Source: Psychromonas aquimarina ATCC BAA-1526
Lineage (GTDB): Bacteria; Pseudomonadota; Gammaproteobacteria; Enterobacterales; Psychromonadaceae
Reading direction: 5' to 3'
Assembly (NCBI RefSeq): GCF_000428725.1
Contig: NZ_AUAM01000012.1
Coordinates: 62,001-126,000 of the forward strand
Length of the DNA: 64,000 bases
Shown: positions 43,924-53,523 of the stretch, piece after piece
How the letters are laid out: each line of letters begins with the position of its first letter
How positions within the stretch are numbered: the stretch's first letter is position 1
Notes under the pieces: generated by a model
What the model was told of the DNA's origin: nothing
Seen by the model: only the letters and a program-made list of their open reading frames with translations
Databases searched by the model: none
Translations under genes and position numbers: made by a program

Positions 43924-45540
43924 ATGTCATTTACCATCAAACAAAAAGTTTATTTTTTTGTTTTTTTCTCATTACTTTCCATATTGATTATCGGTTATCG
44001 AGGGCTTTCATTGATTAATGACGAACTCTACCAGGACAGAAAAATTCAGTTAAAAGTACAAGTTGAAACCGTTGAAGGTCTGCTCAAATCATTTCAAAAA
44101 AAAGTCAGCAGCGGTGAACTGACTCTTACACAGGCACAGCATGAATTCTACGAAACAGTGCCGGAACTGCAGTACAGCGGCAGCGGTTACTTTTTTGCTT
44201 TTACAACGGATATGATTCTACAGGCAACCTTAAAAGGTAAGCGAACCGGAGTTAATGTCGCAGCGGCTAAAGATGCTGACGGACGTTTTGTTTACCGGGA
44301 TATTTTAAACAGCACTCAAAACTCAGAGGGGCGAGGTTATGTTAAGTATAAATTTCAGCGGGTCAGCGGCGGCACCTCAGAAGATAAATTATCCTACGCC
44401 CTTATCTATAAACCCTGGAATCTTGTGATAGGTACAGGTATCTACATCAGTGATCTTCAGGAAAAAATGTCTGAAAATATCGCTACTATGGGCTTTATGG
44501 TCCTTATTATTTTAGGCGGTCTGTTAACTATCGCTTATATGATTATCGGAGCCGTGATTAAACCCATCGAAAATATTCAGAAAGTCATGCTTAAGGCTGA
44601 AAACGGCGACATGACCCAGCGTCTAGATATTTTAAAAAATGACGAGCTGGGCGCTTTAAGCAGCTCCATAAACTCAATGCTTAACGAGTTTCACATCTTA
44701 GTTGAAAAATTAGTCGGATCGTCACAGAACCTGACATCTGCTTCAGACAGTTTATCTGTTATTGCCGGACAGACTAACCAGGGCGTCAGCAGACAGACAG
44801 AAGAGATCCAGACGGTGGTCAGTGCCATTGAACAGATGTCTTTAACCGTTAAAGAGGTCGAAGGAAACACGCTCAATGCTTCAAATACCACAGCAGAAGC
44901 CAGTGATATGATCCACGATGCCAGCCGCATGGTAGCTGATACCATGAACTTAATTGCTGATGCTTCACAAAAAATCGACCATGCAAGCGAAGTGGTTGAA
45001 GAACTTAAACAGGGCTCTGCAGAAATAGCTGAAGTGTTAAATGTTATCACCGGCATTTCCGATCAGACCAACTTACTTGCTTTAAATGCGGCTATAGAAG
45101 CGGCCCGTGCCGGTGAAGCAGGACGCGGATTTGCAGTTGTCGCCGATGAAGTAAGAAGTCTGGCGCACAGTACGCAGAACTCGACAGTTGAGATTCAGAA
45201 AATAATCGAAAAATTACAGGCTTTATCACAGACCGCATCACAAAGTATGTCCGCAGGTAAAGAAGCAACCAGGCATACAATTGAAGCAGCCGCACAAACC
45301 GATGAAAATCTGCAGTTAGTGGTTAAACATGTCGCTCAGATTAATGATATGACCGGTCAGATAGCATCGGCTACCACAGAGCAGGCTGCTGTATCAGAGG
45401 AGGTAGCACGCGCTATGGTCAGTATCAGTGATATTTCCATCGAAACTGGACAAGCCAGTGAACAGACCCGCAGTGAAAGCCTGAATGTAAAATCACTTTC
45501 TCAAGGCATGGATGACAGCGTAGCAAAATTCATGATTTAA
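43924..45540 (+). CDS. Methyl-accepting chemotaxis protein with periplasmic sCache domain
   Basis: A 538-residue chemoreceptor. TM1 is about 9-28; the periplasmic sensor (30-185) is a single Cache domain ([56 protein letters not shown]). TM2 is about 190-212, then HAMP (to about 265) and the signalling domain. The hairpin tip is [20 protein letters not shown], followed by [19 protein letters not shown]. The sCache family binds small carboxylates such as pyruvate, acetate or propionate. No C-terminal pentapeptide for CheR/CheB tethering is present. AAAGGAATATAT precedes the ATG. The upstream YnjB-like binding protein might feed it ligands, but this is only proximity. Confidence 0.96.
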   Translation: MSFTIKQKVYFFVFFSLLSILIIGYRGLSLINDELYQDRKIQLKVQVETVEGLLKSFQKKVSSGELTLTQAQHEFYETVPELQYSGSGYFFAFTTDMILQATLKGKRTGVNVAAAKDADGRFVYRDILNSTQNSEGRGYVKYKFQRVSGGTSEDKLSYALIYKPWNLVIGTGIYISDLQEKMSENIATMGFMVLIILGGLLTIAYMIIGAVIKPIENIQKVMLKAENGDMTQRLDILKNDELGALSSSINSMLNEFHILVEKLVGSSQNLTSASDSLSVIAGQTNQGVSRQTEEIQTVVSAIEQMSLTVKEVEGNTLNASNTTAEASDMIHDASRMVADTMNLIADASQKIDHASEVVEELKQGSAEIAEVLNVITGISDQTNLLALNAAIEAARAGEAGRGFAVVADEVRSLAHSTQNSTVEIQKIIEKLQALSQTASQSMSAGKEATRHTIEAAAQTDENLQLVVKHVAQINDMTGQIASATTEQAAVSEEVARAMVSISDISIETGQASEQTRSESLNVKSLSQGMDDSVAKFMI

Positions 45541-45558
45541 AGATCGGCAGTCAATTTC

Positions 45559-45599
45559 GCCGCCTGTTTAAAGCATTTTATCGCTTTTAAATAGGCGGC
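45559..45599 (+). terminator. Intrinsic terminator
   Basis: GCCGCCTGTTTAAAGC pairs with GCTTTTAAATAGGCGGC (one bulge) around an 8-base loop, 18 bases after the chemoreceptor stop. A pyrimidine-rich TCCTCTCTTCTATT tail follows. Confidence 0.8.
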
Positions 45600-46461
45600 T
45601 CCTCTCTTCTATTCAAAACAAAAAGCTGAATGCCTTTAATAATTCCTGTTAAAAAACGATACAGAAAATAATCAGAATATTTGAATAGCGGCGTTTTTGT
45701 ATATTTACTCCTTTTAACTGCATAATTACCTCTTATCTGCAGAGTAACAGTGTAAAAGTTTCCCCCTTGAACAGCTGCATAATCAGATCCGAAAGCACCC
45801 GCTTGAAAAATAAAATTAATACTCTATTCTCCTCCGGCAGGCAGATAATCAACTAAACAGCCGCCGTTTCCAGCCTCAGTAAAATCCAAGAAAAACGCAT
45901 CTAACTTAGGATATTAGTCAAAATAAAGCTCAATTCATCAAATATTGGACAATAAAATGCTGGATTTGTACTGCTAAACAGCAATAAAGTATCACAGCAG
46001 TTATTGGCCAATACAAACAATCGAAAATTTGCTTTGAATCAAGATAAATACTTCTTTATCCCACTAGAGTGCACTTGTTAATATAAACCACCTGAGCTTT
46101 CTAAAGGATTTGGCTGCTTGGGTGGACATAATCAAACAACTTAAATATACAGATCGAAGATAAATGAAAATGTTAAAACAGACCTGCAAAACGTGTTTAT
46201 CTGCGTTATCCGGCCTTAACGAATAATGACTAATTATTCACTTTTCAATTCATACTTACCGGCTTATAAAAAAGTTAAAACTTCTCAACAGGCTGACTCC
46301 TGTATCTGCAAGTGGTTTGAAATATATTTTTCCAGGGATGAACTCAGCAGTTAAAGGTTCAAGACATTTTATGGTTTTCCACTTTGTCTTTGAAAAAACT
46401 AAAACAGCGTTAACTGCGGCGGCAGAAGCAGCCGCAGTAACCAAAACAGGAACATATTTAG
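45600..46461. other. 862-base region upstream of brnQ with short ORFs and a G+C-rich hairpin
   Basis: No gene with a good ribosome site was found. Two short plus-strand frames exist: 46143-46205 or so (about 20 codons, starting MKMLKQTCK) and 46226-46354 (42 codons, starting MTNYSLFNSYL). Just before brnQ, ACTGCGGC / GCCGCAGT (about 46415-46441) forms a stable stem, 20 bases ahead of the start. This arrangement could act as an attenuation or translation-control leader. There is no T-tract, so it does not look like a plain terminator. The 75-codon minus-strand frame at 46256-46483 looks like a shadow. Confidence 0.45.
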
Positions 46462-47775
46462 ATGAACAAAAAACTATCCTCATTTGACCTTCTCGCGTTA
46501 GGTTTTATGAACTTTGCATTCTTTTTAGGCGCCGGTAATATTATTTTTCCGCCGCTGGCAGGCGCTATGGCCGGTGATCACTACATACTGGCAATGTTAG
46601 GTTTTCTTATCACCGCAGTAGGTTTACCGCTTTTAACTCTAATCGCAGTTGCCAAAGCCGGCGGCGGTTTAACTACCATGGCAAAATACCTGCCGGGCAA
46701 TTTAGCCACAATACTGGCATTAGCTGTCTTTATTATTATCGGTCCAAGCTTTGCAACACCAAGAACCGCATTAGTTGCATTTGAAATCGGCGTAAAACCT
46801 TTCCTGTCAGCACCAGGTACAACTAGCCTGGCAGTGTTCTCCGTACTATTTTTTGCGGTTGTCTGCGGCCTTTCATTATCAACCGGTAAACTGCTGGACA
46901 TGGTAGGTAAAGTGATTACTCCTCTACTTATTATTCTGCTAATGGTTTTATCTGTTTCTGTTTTCCTTAACCCGTTATCTGAGATCGGTCCTTCCACTGC
47001 AGATTATGTAGAGACACCTTTTATTAAAGGTTTTCTGGAAGGTTATAACACCATGGATACGCTTGCCTCGTTAGTCTTCGGCATGCTGATCATCAACGTA
47101 ATCAAAACCAAAGGCATCAGCGATAAACGTGCTCAGTATAAATACCTGTCTATTTCCGGTTTAATTGCAGCCTGCGGTTTAGCCTTTGTATACATCTCAT
47201 TGTTCTACTTAGGCGCAACAAGCCAGGAAATAGCACCAAATCTCAGCAACGGCGGCGAAATTATAGCTATTTATGTCGAAGCACTGTTCGGCACGCCGGG
47301 TCAGGTCTTACTTTCGTTAGTTGTTGCACTGGCATGTTTAACCACAGCTGTCGGCCTGGTAAGTGCTATGTCGGACTTCCTGCATAAACTAAAACCCGAC
47401 TGGAACCGCAGCCTGCTGGTTATTCTTAACTGTGCATTATGTGCGCTGGTAACCAATGTCGGTCTAAGTGCACTGATCAGTCTTTCTGTACCGGTTTTAT
47501 ACACTGTTTACCCTATAGCGATCGCACTGGTTGCACTGACTTTATGCAAAAACTTTCTGGCAAACAAAACACTTTCTTTCCGTTTTGTATTAGCCGTTGC
47601 TTTCCTGTTTGGTCTTCTAGACGGTATTAAAGCGGCTGGCGTTAATATGAGCGCATTTGATTTTCTGCCTTTGTATGAAGTCGGTATGGCATCAGCATTA
47701 CCGATTGCAGCCGCATTAGTTATTGCGTTAGTTGTTTTCAAAGAAAACCAGCAGAGCGTAACTCAGACTGTTTAA
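46462..47775 (+). CDS. brnQ: Branched-chain amino acid carrier (LIVCS family)
   Basis: A 437-residue inner-membrane carrier with about twelve TM helices. The N-terminus LALGFMNFAFFLGAGNIIFPP is the family signature; LPLLTLIAVAKAGGG, PRTALVAFEIGV and YNTMDTLASLVFGMLIINVI follow in the expected order. BrnQ-type proteins import leucine, isoleucine and valine with sodium or protons. AGGAACATATTTAG precedes the ATG. The unusual 5' leader is described in the preceding entry. Single-gene unit, ended by a very strong terminator. Confidence 0.96.
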   Translation: MNKKLSSFDLLALGFMNFAFFLGAGNIIFPPLAGAMAGDHYILAMLGFLITAVGLPLLTLIAVAKAGGGLTTMAKYLPGNLATILALAVFIIIGPSFATPRTALVAFEIGVKPFLSAPGTTSLAVFSVLFFAVVCGLSLSTGKLLDMVGKVITPLLIILLMVLSVSVFLNPLSEIGPSTADYVETPFIKGFLEGYNTMDTLASLVFGMLIINVIKTKGISDKRAQYKYLSISGLIAACGLAFVYISLFYLGATSQEIAPNLSNGGEIIAIYVEALFGTPGQVLLSLVVALACLTTAVGLVSAMSDFLHKLKPDWNRSLLVILNCALCALVTNVGLSALISLSVPVLYTVYPIAIALVALTLCKNFLANKTLSFRFVLAVAFLFGLLDGIKAAGVNMSAFDFLPLYEVGMASALPIAAALVIALVVFKENQQSVTQTV

Positions 47776-47794
47776 AAACGCTGAATTAACTTAG

Positions 47795-47832
47795 AAAAAA
47801 AGGCGCGCTATGTAAACATAGCGCGCCTTTTT
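47795..47832. terminator. Strong bidirectional intrinsic terminator
   Basis: AAAAAGGCGCGCTATG pairs perfectly with CATAGCGCGCCTTTTT around a TAAA loop. It separates brnQ from the convergent LysR gene. Confidence 0.96.
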
Positions 47833-47859
47833 GTGTTTAATGTCCGGAGTTTTCAGTAT

Positions 47860-48789
47860 CTAAATAATCATACCGCGCACATCATTTTCAATATCACATA
47901 AGTCATCATCACCGCCAAACTCCTGCAGCATATAATTAATAAAAGTACGTGCGGCCAGAGAAAGATGTTTACGCGAAGCATACACCAGCCAGCAGTGATT
48001 TATTGACGGCTCAATATCGTTGAATATACGCACGAATAAGCCCCTTTCAATATAAAAATTAGCTACCTTTTCGGGAATAAAAATAATACCGCGGTTCTGC
48101 AGGCAGGCCTCAATAATTAACGGCACACTGTTCATAATCAGGTTGCCGGAAACTTCAACGGTTTTATCCTTACCAAAAGGCAGCTGGCTGTAAATCTGCC
48201 CGCTGGGGAAACGGTAACGGATCACATTCAGTTTCTGCAGGTCCTCAGCAGTCAGCGGCACACCGTTCGATTCGATATACTGCGGCGTACTGTAAAACCC
48301 GAAGGTTGCCCTGCCGAACGGACGAGCAACCAGACTTGAATCCTCTAATGTTTCACCGATACGCATGGCGACATCAATATGATTTTCCACCAGATTTTTA
48401 TCTTCTGAGCTGTTAAGTATTTCTACACTGACTTTGGGGTACATATCCATAAACTGAAAAATTACTCGTCCGATATCGAGCTGATCCGGCAGCGGCAGCA
48501 GCTGAATACGCAGGTGTCCGGAAATTTCATAAACAGGCGCACAGATCTCCTGGATGCTGGCTTCAAGCTCATTAAGCATGGTTTTGGTTTTATCATAAAA
48601 CTTAATACCGGCATCGGTCAGCTGCATCGCACGGTTTTGACGATGAAAAAGCAGAATGTTAAGCTCTTCTTCCAGTGTTTTAATACGCCGGCTGATATTC
48701 GATTTAGGCAGCTCAAAGATCTCCGACGCTCGGACCAGACTGCCTGCATCAACGACCTGATGAAATAACTTGATATCTTCTGTTTTCAT
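47860..48789 (-). CDS. LysR-family regulator, paralogue A
   Basis: The 309-residue protein has the LysR HTH (MKTEDIKLFHQVVDAGSLVR, then LPKSNISRRIKTLEEEL and LFHRQNRAMQLT) and the effector domain. It is a close paralogue of the 309-residue LysR encoded at 51294-52223: LSGHLRIQLLPLP, EVSGNLIMNSVPLI and RGIIFIPEK occur almost unchanged in both. The pair brackets the tolC and pldA genes, and all four are on the minus strand. Its start codon is 55 bases after the pldA stop, so it may be part of the same transcript. The likely targets are the efflux and phospholipase genes (inference from position). Ribosome site weak. Confidence 0.95.
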   Translation of the reverse strand: MKTEDIKLFHQVVDAGSLVRASEIFELPKSNISRRIKTLEEELNILLFHRQNRAMQLTDAGIKFYDKTKTMLNELEASIQEICAPVYEISGHLRIQLLPLPDQLDIGRVIFQFMDMYPKVSVEILNSSEDKNLVENHIDVAMRIGETLEDSSLVARPFGRATFGFYSTPQYIESNGVPLTAEDLQKLNVIRYRFPSGQIYSQLPFGKDKTVEVSGNLIMNSVPLIIEACLQNRGIIFIPEKVANFYIERGLFVRIFNDIEPSINHCWLVYASRKHLSLAARTFINYMLQEFGGDDDLCDIENDVRGMII

Positions 48790-48844
48790 AGTGTTGTCTT
48801 GTGTTTATTAATACTTTAAAGCGCAGATTACCAGCTAAGCACAG

Positions 48845-49744
48845 CTACAGCCAGTCAGTCAATGAAATACCCAGACCGATAGTATTAGTATATTGATTAT
48901 ACTCAATCAGACTGTTTCCGTATCCGGAGAACAGCTGTACATAACCATGCAGTTTTTTATGGATCGGGAAATTCCAGGAAAGCTGCATTGAGCCTCTGCT
49001 GAAGCCGCTTTCAAGATTATTTCGGCTGACCAGACTAAAGGTATTATTTTCTACCTTATAAACCGCATTTATCTGTCCATGACCGTAATAATCTAACAGG
49101 TCCGGATTATCATCTGACTCATAATCTTCTTTAAGGCGGTGCCAGGAAGTTAATGCAATAACCAGATCTTCCTTCTCCAGTATAAAATTACCTTCAATTC
49201 TATTCCAGCTGCGTGAGACAGGCTCTCTTTGTCCGTTGGACTGATGAACAAAACCGGCGGAGGCAAGTTTAAGTTTCCAGTCAGCACCGAGCTCTTTATC
49301 GAAATGCCACAGAGCAAAAACTTCCGGTTCATAATTGGTTTCTCTAAAGGGCGATGACTGATCTGAATTATAAGCCTGCCAGTAGGACACCTGGGTATAA
49401 GCAAAAAAAACAGCAAGGGGCAGATCCGCAGGTTCAATTAAAACCGGCATTTTAAAGCTGATTTGAAACTTCATTTCCAGCTGCTGATAATCATTGCGGT
49501 CACTGTTTTGTGCATTTTCATAGGAGCTGTACTGCTGGATTTTATCATTAAAGACAAAGGGCAGAATATAAGTGGGTTTATGCGGAATAAGTGCAAAACG
49601 AGAATGACTGACTTCAATTTCCTCTTCCAGGCGCTGATCAATTAATGAATCAGAAGCAAAGCATGCTGAAACAGCAAAAACAGCAGCAGCACCTGCTAGC
49701 GCAATAACAATAAATGTATAAATAAATGTGTCGATAAAACGCAT
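48845..49744 (-). CDS. pldA: Outer-membrane phospholipase A
   Basis: PldA hydrolyses acyl chains of phospholipids that reach the outer leaflet. The catalytic His and Ser lie in FVHQSNGQREPVSRSWNR, matching the H-x-SNG consensus and the following Arg-Asn. Amphipathic strands and the final GLGISLTDWL point to a 12-strand barrel. I prefer the ATG at 49744 (signal peptide MRFIDTFIYTFIVIALAGAA), giving 300 residues; the frame extends 24 codons upstream. Residues NDYQQLEMKFQISFKMPVL are the usual first strand. The gene follows tolC by 78 bases and is probably cotranscribed with it, an unusual association. Confidence 0.94.
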   Translation of the reverse strand: MRFIDTFIYTFIVIALAGAAAVFAVSACFASDSLIDQRLEEEIEVSHSRFALIPHKPTYILPFVFNDKIQQYSSYENAQNSDRNDYQQLEMKFQISFKMPVLIEPADLPLAVFFAYTQVSYWQAYNSDQSSPFRETNYEPEVFALWHFDKELGADWKLKLASAGFVHQSNGQREPVSRSWNRIEGNFILEKEDLVIALTSWHRLKEDYESDDNPDLLDYYGHGQINAVYKVENNTFSLVSRNNLESGFSRGSMQLSWNFPIHKKLHGYVQLFSGYGNSLIEYNQYTNTIGLGISLTDWL

Positions 49745-49822
49745 ATTCACAACCCTGTGATAATCAATAAATGCAGCCTGGTCCGCCTGAGTAATTACCC
49801 GGGCAGATCCTGACAAGCGCTG

Positions 49823-51154
49823 TTACTGCATATTAGAAGCTGATCTCTTGTCAGTTAAAGCGGCAGAAACCAGAGTGATATCCTGTTCGGACAGGGTACC
49901 TGCGACAAACTTAAGCTGAAGCATATTAATAATATAATCATAACGTGCATTCGCTAACTGGTTTTCAGATGCATATAAACTGCGCGTTGCATCAAGCACA
50001 TCAACAATGGTTCGCGTGCCCACTTCAAAGCCGGCTTCCGTTGCTTCAAGCGCACTTTTTGATGAGACAACTGTCTGTTCATAAGCATGAATTGAGCTTA
50101 AAGAGGCAGTAACATTATTATAGCCGCTGCTGATCTGCGCTTCGGTACTGCGGAAAGTCTGCACTAAGTCTTCAGCGGCAATAATATAATTGTACTGCGC
50201 CTGTTTTACCTGTGAAGTAATACTGCCGCCGGAATAAATCGGCACATTCAAGTTTATACCCACCGTACCTGTGCTGAGATCCGTATCCCGTGCAGGCGCA
50301 TTATCATAACTGCTGTTGTTATATCCCATTCCGGCAGTAAAATCTAATGTCGGCAGATGGCCCGTTTCAGCGCGATCTATATTCATTTTCGCCAGTTCTT
50401 TGGCAATACGTTTAGCATGCAGACTTAAATTATGCTCCAGTGCTTTATTACGCCACAACTGCACATCCGCTTGTAATTTCTGCGGTGAAAAAGTATTTAT
50501 ATCAAGGTGAGCAACAGCCCCGACATCCTGCCCGGTTAATTCACGCAGTGCGTAATAGGTATTAGCCAGGGTATTTTCAGCATTGATCTGATCAGCAAGG
50601 GTTCGGTCATATTCCGCTTGTGCCTCGTGAACATCGGTAATAGCGATTAATCCTACTTCAAAACGCTGTTTAGTCTGCTGCAGCTGACGCTCAACCGCAC
50701 GTATATTGGCTTTAATGGATCTTACCGCTTCGTCGGCACGCAGAACATCAAAATATGCATTGGAAGTGCGCAGCAGCAGCTCCTGTGCGGCATAACCGTA
50801 AAGCGCCGCATACTGTGTAACCTGCTTCTCGGCAATATCCAGCTGCTGCCAGTAGCTACCGTTATAAAGCGATTGTGATAAAGACAGATCTGCACCGTAA
50901 TTTGAGTTCGATAATGTATTGTCACTCACGCTGCTGTAACCTGCATTGAGTCCGAAACCAACCTGGGGTAACAGTGCGGCATTAGCTTCGCTGACTTTTT
51001 CCAGGTAGAGATCATACTGTGCTTTGCTTTTTAATATAATCGGATCTTTAAGTTTAGCGGTTTGATAGACTTCTAATAAATCATCACCGTGAGCGGAATA
51101 ACTAAGGCCGCTTAAAGTAATAGCGGCTGCACAAGAGATACGTTTGATGGTCAT
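49823..51154 (-). CDS. tolC: TolC-family outer-membrane efflux channel
   Basis: The 443-residue precursor has a signal peptide (KRISCAAAITLSGLSYSAHG) and the two-fold repeat of outer-membrane factors: LLEVYQTAKLKDPIILKSKA at the start, YFDVLRADEAVRSIKANIRA, and the second copy VGTRTIVDVLDATRSLYASE, NARYDYIINMLQLKFVAGTL. This fits the trimeric beta-barrel with a coiled-coil tunnel. It would supply the exit duct for the RND pump encoded 1.2 kb away on the other strand. AGGAACACCCT precedes the ATG. It may be either the general TolC or a pump-specific paralogue; linkage to the pump favours the latter, so the gene symbol is provisional. Confidence 0.94.
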   Translation of the reverse strand: MTIKRISCAAAITLSGLSYSAHGDDLLEVYQTAKLKDPIILKSKAQYDLYLEKVSEANAALLPQVGFGLNAGYSSVSDNTLSNSNYGADLSLSQSLYNGSYWQQLDIAEKQVTQYAALYGYAAQELLLRTSNAYFDVLRADEAVRSIKANIRAVERQLQQTKQRFEVGLIAITDVHEAQAEYDRTLADQINAENTLANTYYALRELTGQDVGAVAHLDINTFSPQKLQADVQLWRNKALEHNLSLHAKRIAKELAKMNIDRAETGHLPTLDFTAGMGYNNSSYDNAPARDTDLSTGTVGINLNVPIYSGGSITSQVKQAQYNYIIAAEDLVQTFRSTEAQISSGYNNVTASLSSIHAYEQTVVSSKSALEATEAGFEVGTRTIVDVLDATRSLYASENQLANARYDYIINMLQLKFVAGTLSEQDITLVSAALTDKRSASNMQ

Positions 51155-51293
51155 AGGGTGTTCCTGTTAAATAAAAAATGAAGTAACTGACGACTAAGGT
51201 AAATGCCCCTGCCGGCAGATTAACTTCGCTGATTAATAAAAAATAAAATCCGTTTCCTGCCCTTAATCACAGGCACTAACGAGCATTTGTGTA

Positions 51294-52223
51294 TTATATT
51301 ATTGTGCTTCTGCAGTCATCAGTTTCGCACCTCCCCATAGTGCTGCTTTGTACTTCCGATAGTATGTATTCAACAAAAGTCCGCGCTGCCGGAGAAAGAT
51401 GCTTTCTGTAGGGATAAACTAACCAGCCGTAATTGAGCGACGGTTCAATATGACTGAACAAACGCACTAGTTTTCCCTGTTCAACATATTTCTCAGCCGT
51501 TTTCTCGGGAATAAAAATAATACCGCGGCTCTGCAGACAGGCTTCCAGTATTAACGGCACACTGTTCATAATCAGATTGCCGGAAACCTCAACGAACTGC
51601 TCTTTACCAAAAGGCAGACTGCTGTAAATCTGACCATTTGGAAAACGGTAGCGAATGATATTGTGCCTGTGCAGCTCTTCTGCCGTCTGCGCCAACCCAT
51701 GCTCTTTGATATACTGCGGCGTGCAGTAAAAACCAAAGGAAGTACTGCCGAATGGACGGGCAACCAGGCTGGAGTCCTGAAGTTTTTCGCCGACACGCAA
51801 AGCCACGTCGATATTATTCTCGAGCAGATTTGTGTCTTCTGCGCTGTTAAATATTTCAATGCTTACCTTAGGGTAACGATCCATAAAACGGAAAATGATG
51901 CGGCTGATATTAAGTATCATCGGCAGGGGCAGCAGCTGAATACGTAAATGCCCGGAAACTTCAGAACTCGGCACGCAGATCTCCTGAAGACCCGTTTCAA
52001 GTTCCGCTAATATCGTTTTCGAGCTGTTGTAAAACAACAGTCCGGCATGACTTACCTGCATGGCACGATTATGACGATCAAACAGCTGAAAGTTAAGCTC
52101 CTGCTCCAGTGCTTTAATACGTCTGCTGACGTTTGATTTAGCCAGAGAATATACTTCACAGGTTCGATTCAAACTACCGCAGTCAACTATCTGGTGAAAT
52201 AACTTAATATCTTCTGTTTTCAT
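51294..52223 (-). CDS. LysR-family regulator, paralogue B, of the efflux locus
   Basis: The start at 52221-52223 gives the same 309-residue length and the same first residues (MKTEDIKLFHQIVDCGSL) as paralogue A at 47860. An upstream in-frame ATG at 52295 lacks a site. HTH: LAKSNVSRRIKALEQEL and LFDRHNRAMQVS. It is divergent from the adaptor gene at 52393, and the shared 169-base region contains two 12-base direct repeats (52289-52322). By position it is the local regulator of the pump. Effector unknown. Confidence 0.95.
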   Translation of the reverse strand: MKTEDIKLFHQIVDCGSLNRTCEVYSLAKSNVSRRIKALEQELNFQLFDRHNRAMQVSHAGLLFYNSSKTILAELETGLQEICVPSSEVSGHLRIQLLPLPMILNISRIIFRFMDRYPKVSIEIFNSAEDTNLLENNIDVALRVGEKLQDSSLVARPFGSTSFGFYCTPQYIKEHGLAQTAEELHRHNIIRYRFPNGQIYSSLPFGKEQFVEVSGNLIMNSVPLILEACLQSRGIIFIPEKTAEKYVEQGKLVRLFSHIEPSLNYGWLVYPYRKHLSPAARTFVEYILSEVQSSTMGRCETDDCRSTII

Positions 52224-52288
52224 AATGCTCTGTTTACATCGGTTCATTTCTGTTGCGAAGACTTTAACATGCTTATTAATAGAATAGT

Positions 52289-52322
52289 GTTCCATTTAGT
52301 GAAACCTTTCGTTCCATTTAGT
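52289..52322. promoter_or_regulatory. Twin 12-base direct repeats, LysR operator candidate
   Basis: GTTCCATTTAGT occurs at 52289-52300 and again at 52311-52322, exactly 22 bases (two helical turns) apart. The first copy continues to GTTCCATTTAGTGAAAC, an imperfect palindrome matching its reverse complement at 12 of 17 positions and containing the T-N11-A spacing usual for LysR boxes. It lies 66 bases upstream of paralogue B's start and 71 bases before the adaptor start. Confidence 0.65.
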
Positions 52323-52392
52323 TTGGTTTTTAGAAATGTATTATCAGGTTATAGTTCAGCCAGGATAAGGGACAACAATAAGGAATGACCTA

Positions 52393-53520
52393 ATGACCTC
52401 AACCAATCTCCGCCTGCTGGCTATGCTGTCAGGCACTATTTTCATGGGCTCGCTGCTGAGCGGCTGCGACAGTGCTGAAAGCGCGGCAGTACAGGCCCCC
52501 GTCGTCCGACCGGTAAAATTAATAACTATAGGTGATGATGCTTTTCAGAAGAGTCGAATTTTTCCAGCCGAGCTGGCCGCCAGCCAGCAGGCGGATCTGG
52601 CATTCCGCATTAACGGTGAACTGGTAAAACTAGATTTAATTGAAGGCCAGCAGGTCAAGAAAGGCCAGTTATTAGCACAGCTTGACGACCGCGATGCAAA
52701 AAACAACCTGTTAAATGCAGAAGCAAACTACGATTTAGCCGAACTTGATTTCCAGCGTAAAGAGCAGCTGTTAAAGCAGAAACTCATTTCTAAAGCGGAA
52801 TTTGACACAGCCAGAGCGACTTTAAAATCAACCAAATCGGCATTAAATGCAGCCCAGGATCAGCTCAAATATACCCGCTTAACCGCCCCTTTCTCGGGCG
52901 TTGTTGCCAAAGTTGAGTCGGATAATTATCAGATGATTCAAGCAGCGCAGGTGGTATTAGCACTGCAGGGCGACCAGCTGCTGGATGTCACTATTCAAGT
53001 ACCGGAGTCGCTGATTATCAGCTTAGATAATAATAATTTAGACAAGCAGTATCAGCCGCAGGTACGTTTTGTTTCTCAAGGTCAAAACAACAACACTTAT
53101 CCAGTGAGTTACAAAGAGCGCTCCAGCAAAGTCAGCCCGGGTACACAAACCTATGCCGTAACCTTTAGTTTGCCGCCGCCGCAGGATTTAAATGTTATTC
53201 CGGGAATGAGTGCAGAACTGCTGCTTGATATGTCTGCGGTTTACCGTAGCCGGCTAAGTGCAGAGGGCCTCGACTCTATTGCAGTTTTACCGCAGTCTGC
53301 GATTGTTAAAAGCGATATCGACGGAAAAACTAATGTGTGGCGTTTTAATGCCGCCGATAACCGGGTTGAGGCGGTAAATGTAACTCTAGGGCAAGTACGC
53401 ACCAACGGCATTGAGGTGCTGTCCGGATTAAACAAGGGTGATCAGATTGTCGCTGTCGGCGCTTTCGCAGTTAAAGCCGGTATGGAAGTTAAACCGCTTC
53501 GCTGGGAAAGAGGAGTGTAG
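52393..53520 (+). CDS. RND efflux periplasmic adaptor lipoprotein
   Basis: The 375-residue protein has a lipobox (GSLLSGCDSA), then the lipoyl/biotinyl-like halves (LAFRINGELVKLDLIEGQQV and FSGVVAKVESDNYQMI), a coiled-coil hairpin between them (about 95-150), a beta-barrel domain and the membrane-proximal domain. It bridges the pump and the TolC duct. AAGGAATGACCTA precedes the ATG. The pump gene starts three bases after its stop codon, so the two are one operon under the divergent promoter. Confidence 0.96.
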   Translation: MTSTNLRLLAMLSGTIFMGSLLSGCDSAESAAVQAPVVRPVKLITIGDDAFQKSRIFPAELAASQQADLAFRINGELVKLDLIEGQQVKKGQLLAQLDDRDAKNNLLNAEANYDLAELDFQRKEQLLKQKLISKAEFDTARATLKSTKSALNAAQDQLKYTRLTAPFSGVVAKVESDNYQMIQAAQVVLALQGDQLLDVTIQVPESLIISLDNNNLDKQYQPQVRFVSQGQNNNTYPVSYKERSSKVSPGTQTYAVTFSLPPPQDLNVIPGMSAELLLDMSAVYRSRLSAEGLDSIAVLPQSAIVKSDIDGKTNVWRFNAADNRVEAVNVTLGQVRTNGIEVLSGLNKGDQIVAVGAFAVKAGMEVKPLRWERGV

Positions 53521-53523
53521 TTA

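Noticed and set aside
46256-46483. A 75-codon minus-strand frame across the brnQ start
   Set aside because: It overlaps the brnQ start, has no ribosome site and reads like a shadow of the hairpin-rich leader.
52161-52185. GGTTCGATTC, like a tRNA T-arm
   Set aside because: It lies inside the LysR coding frame, and no cloverleaf, anticodon arm or acceptor pairing is found around it.
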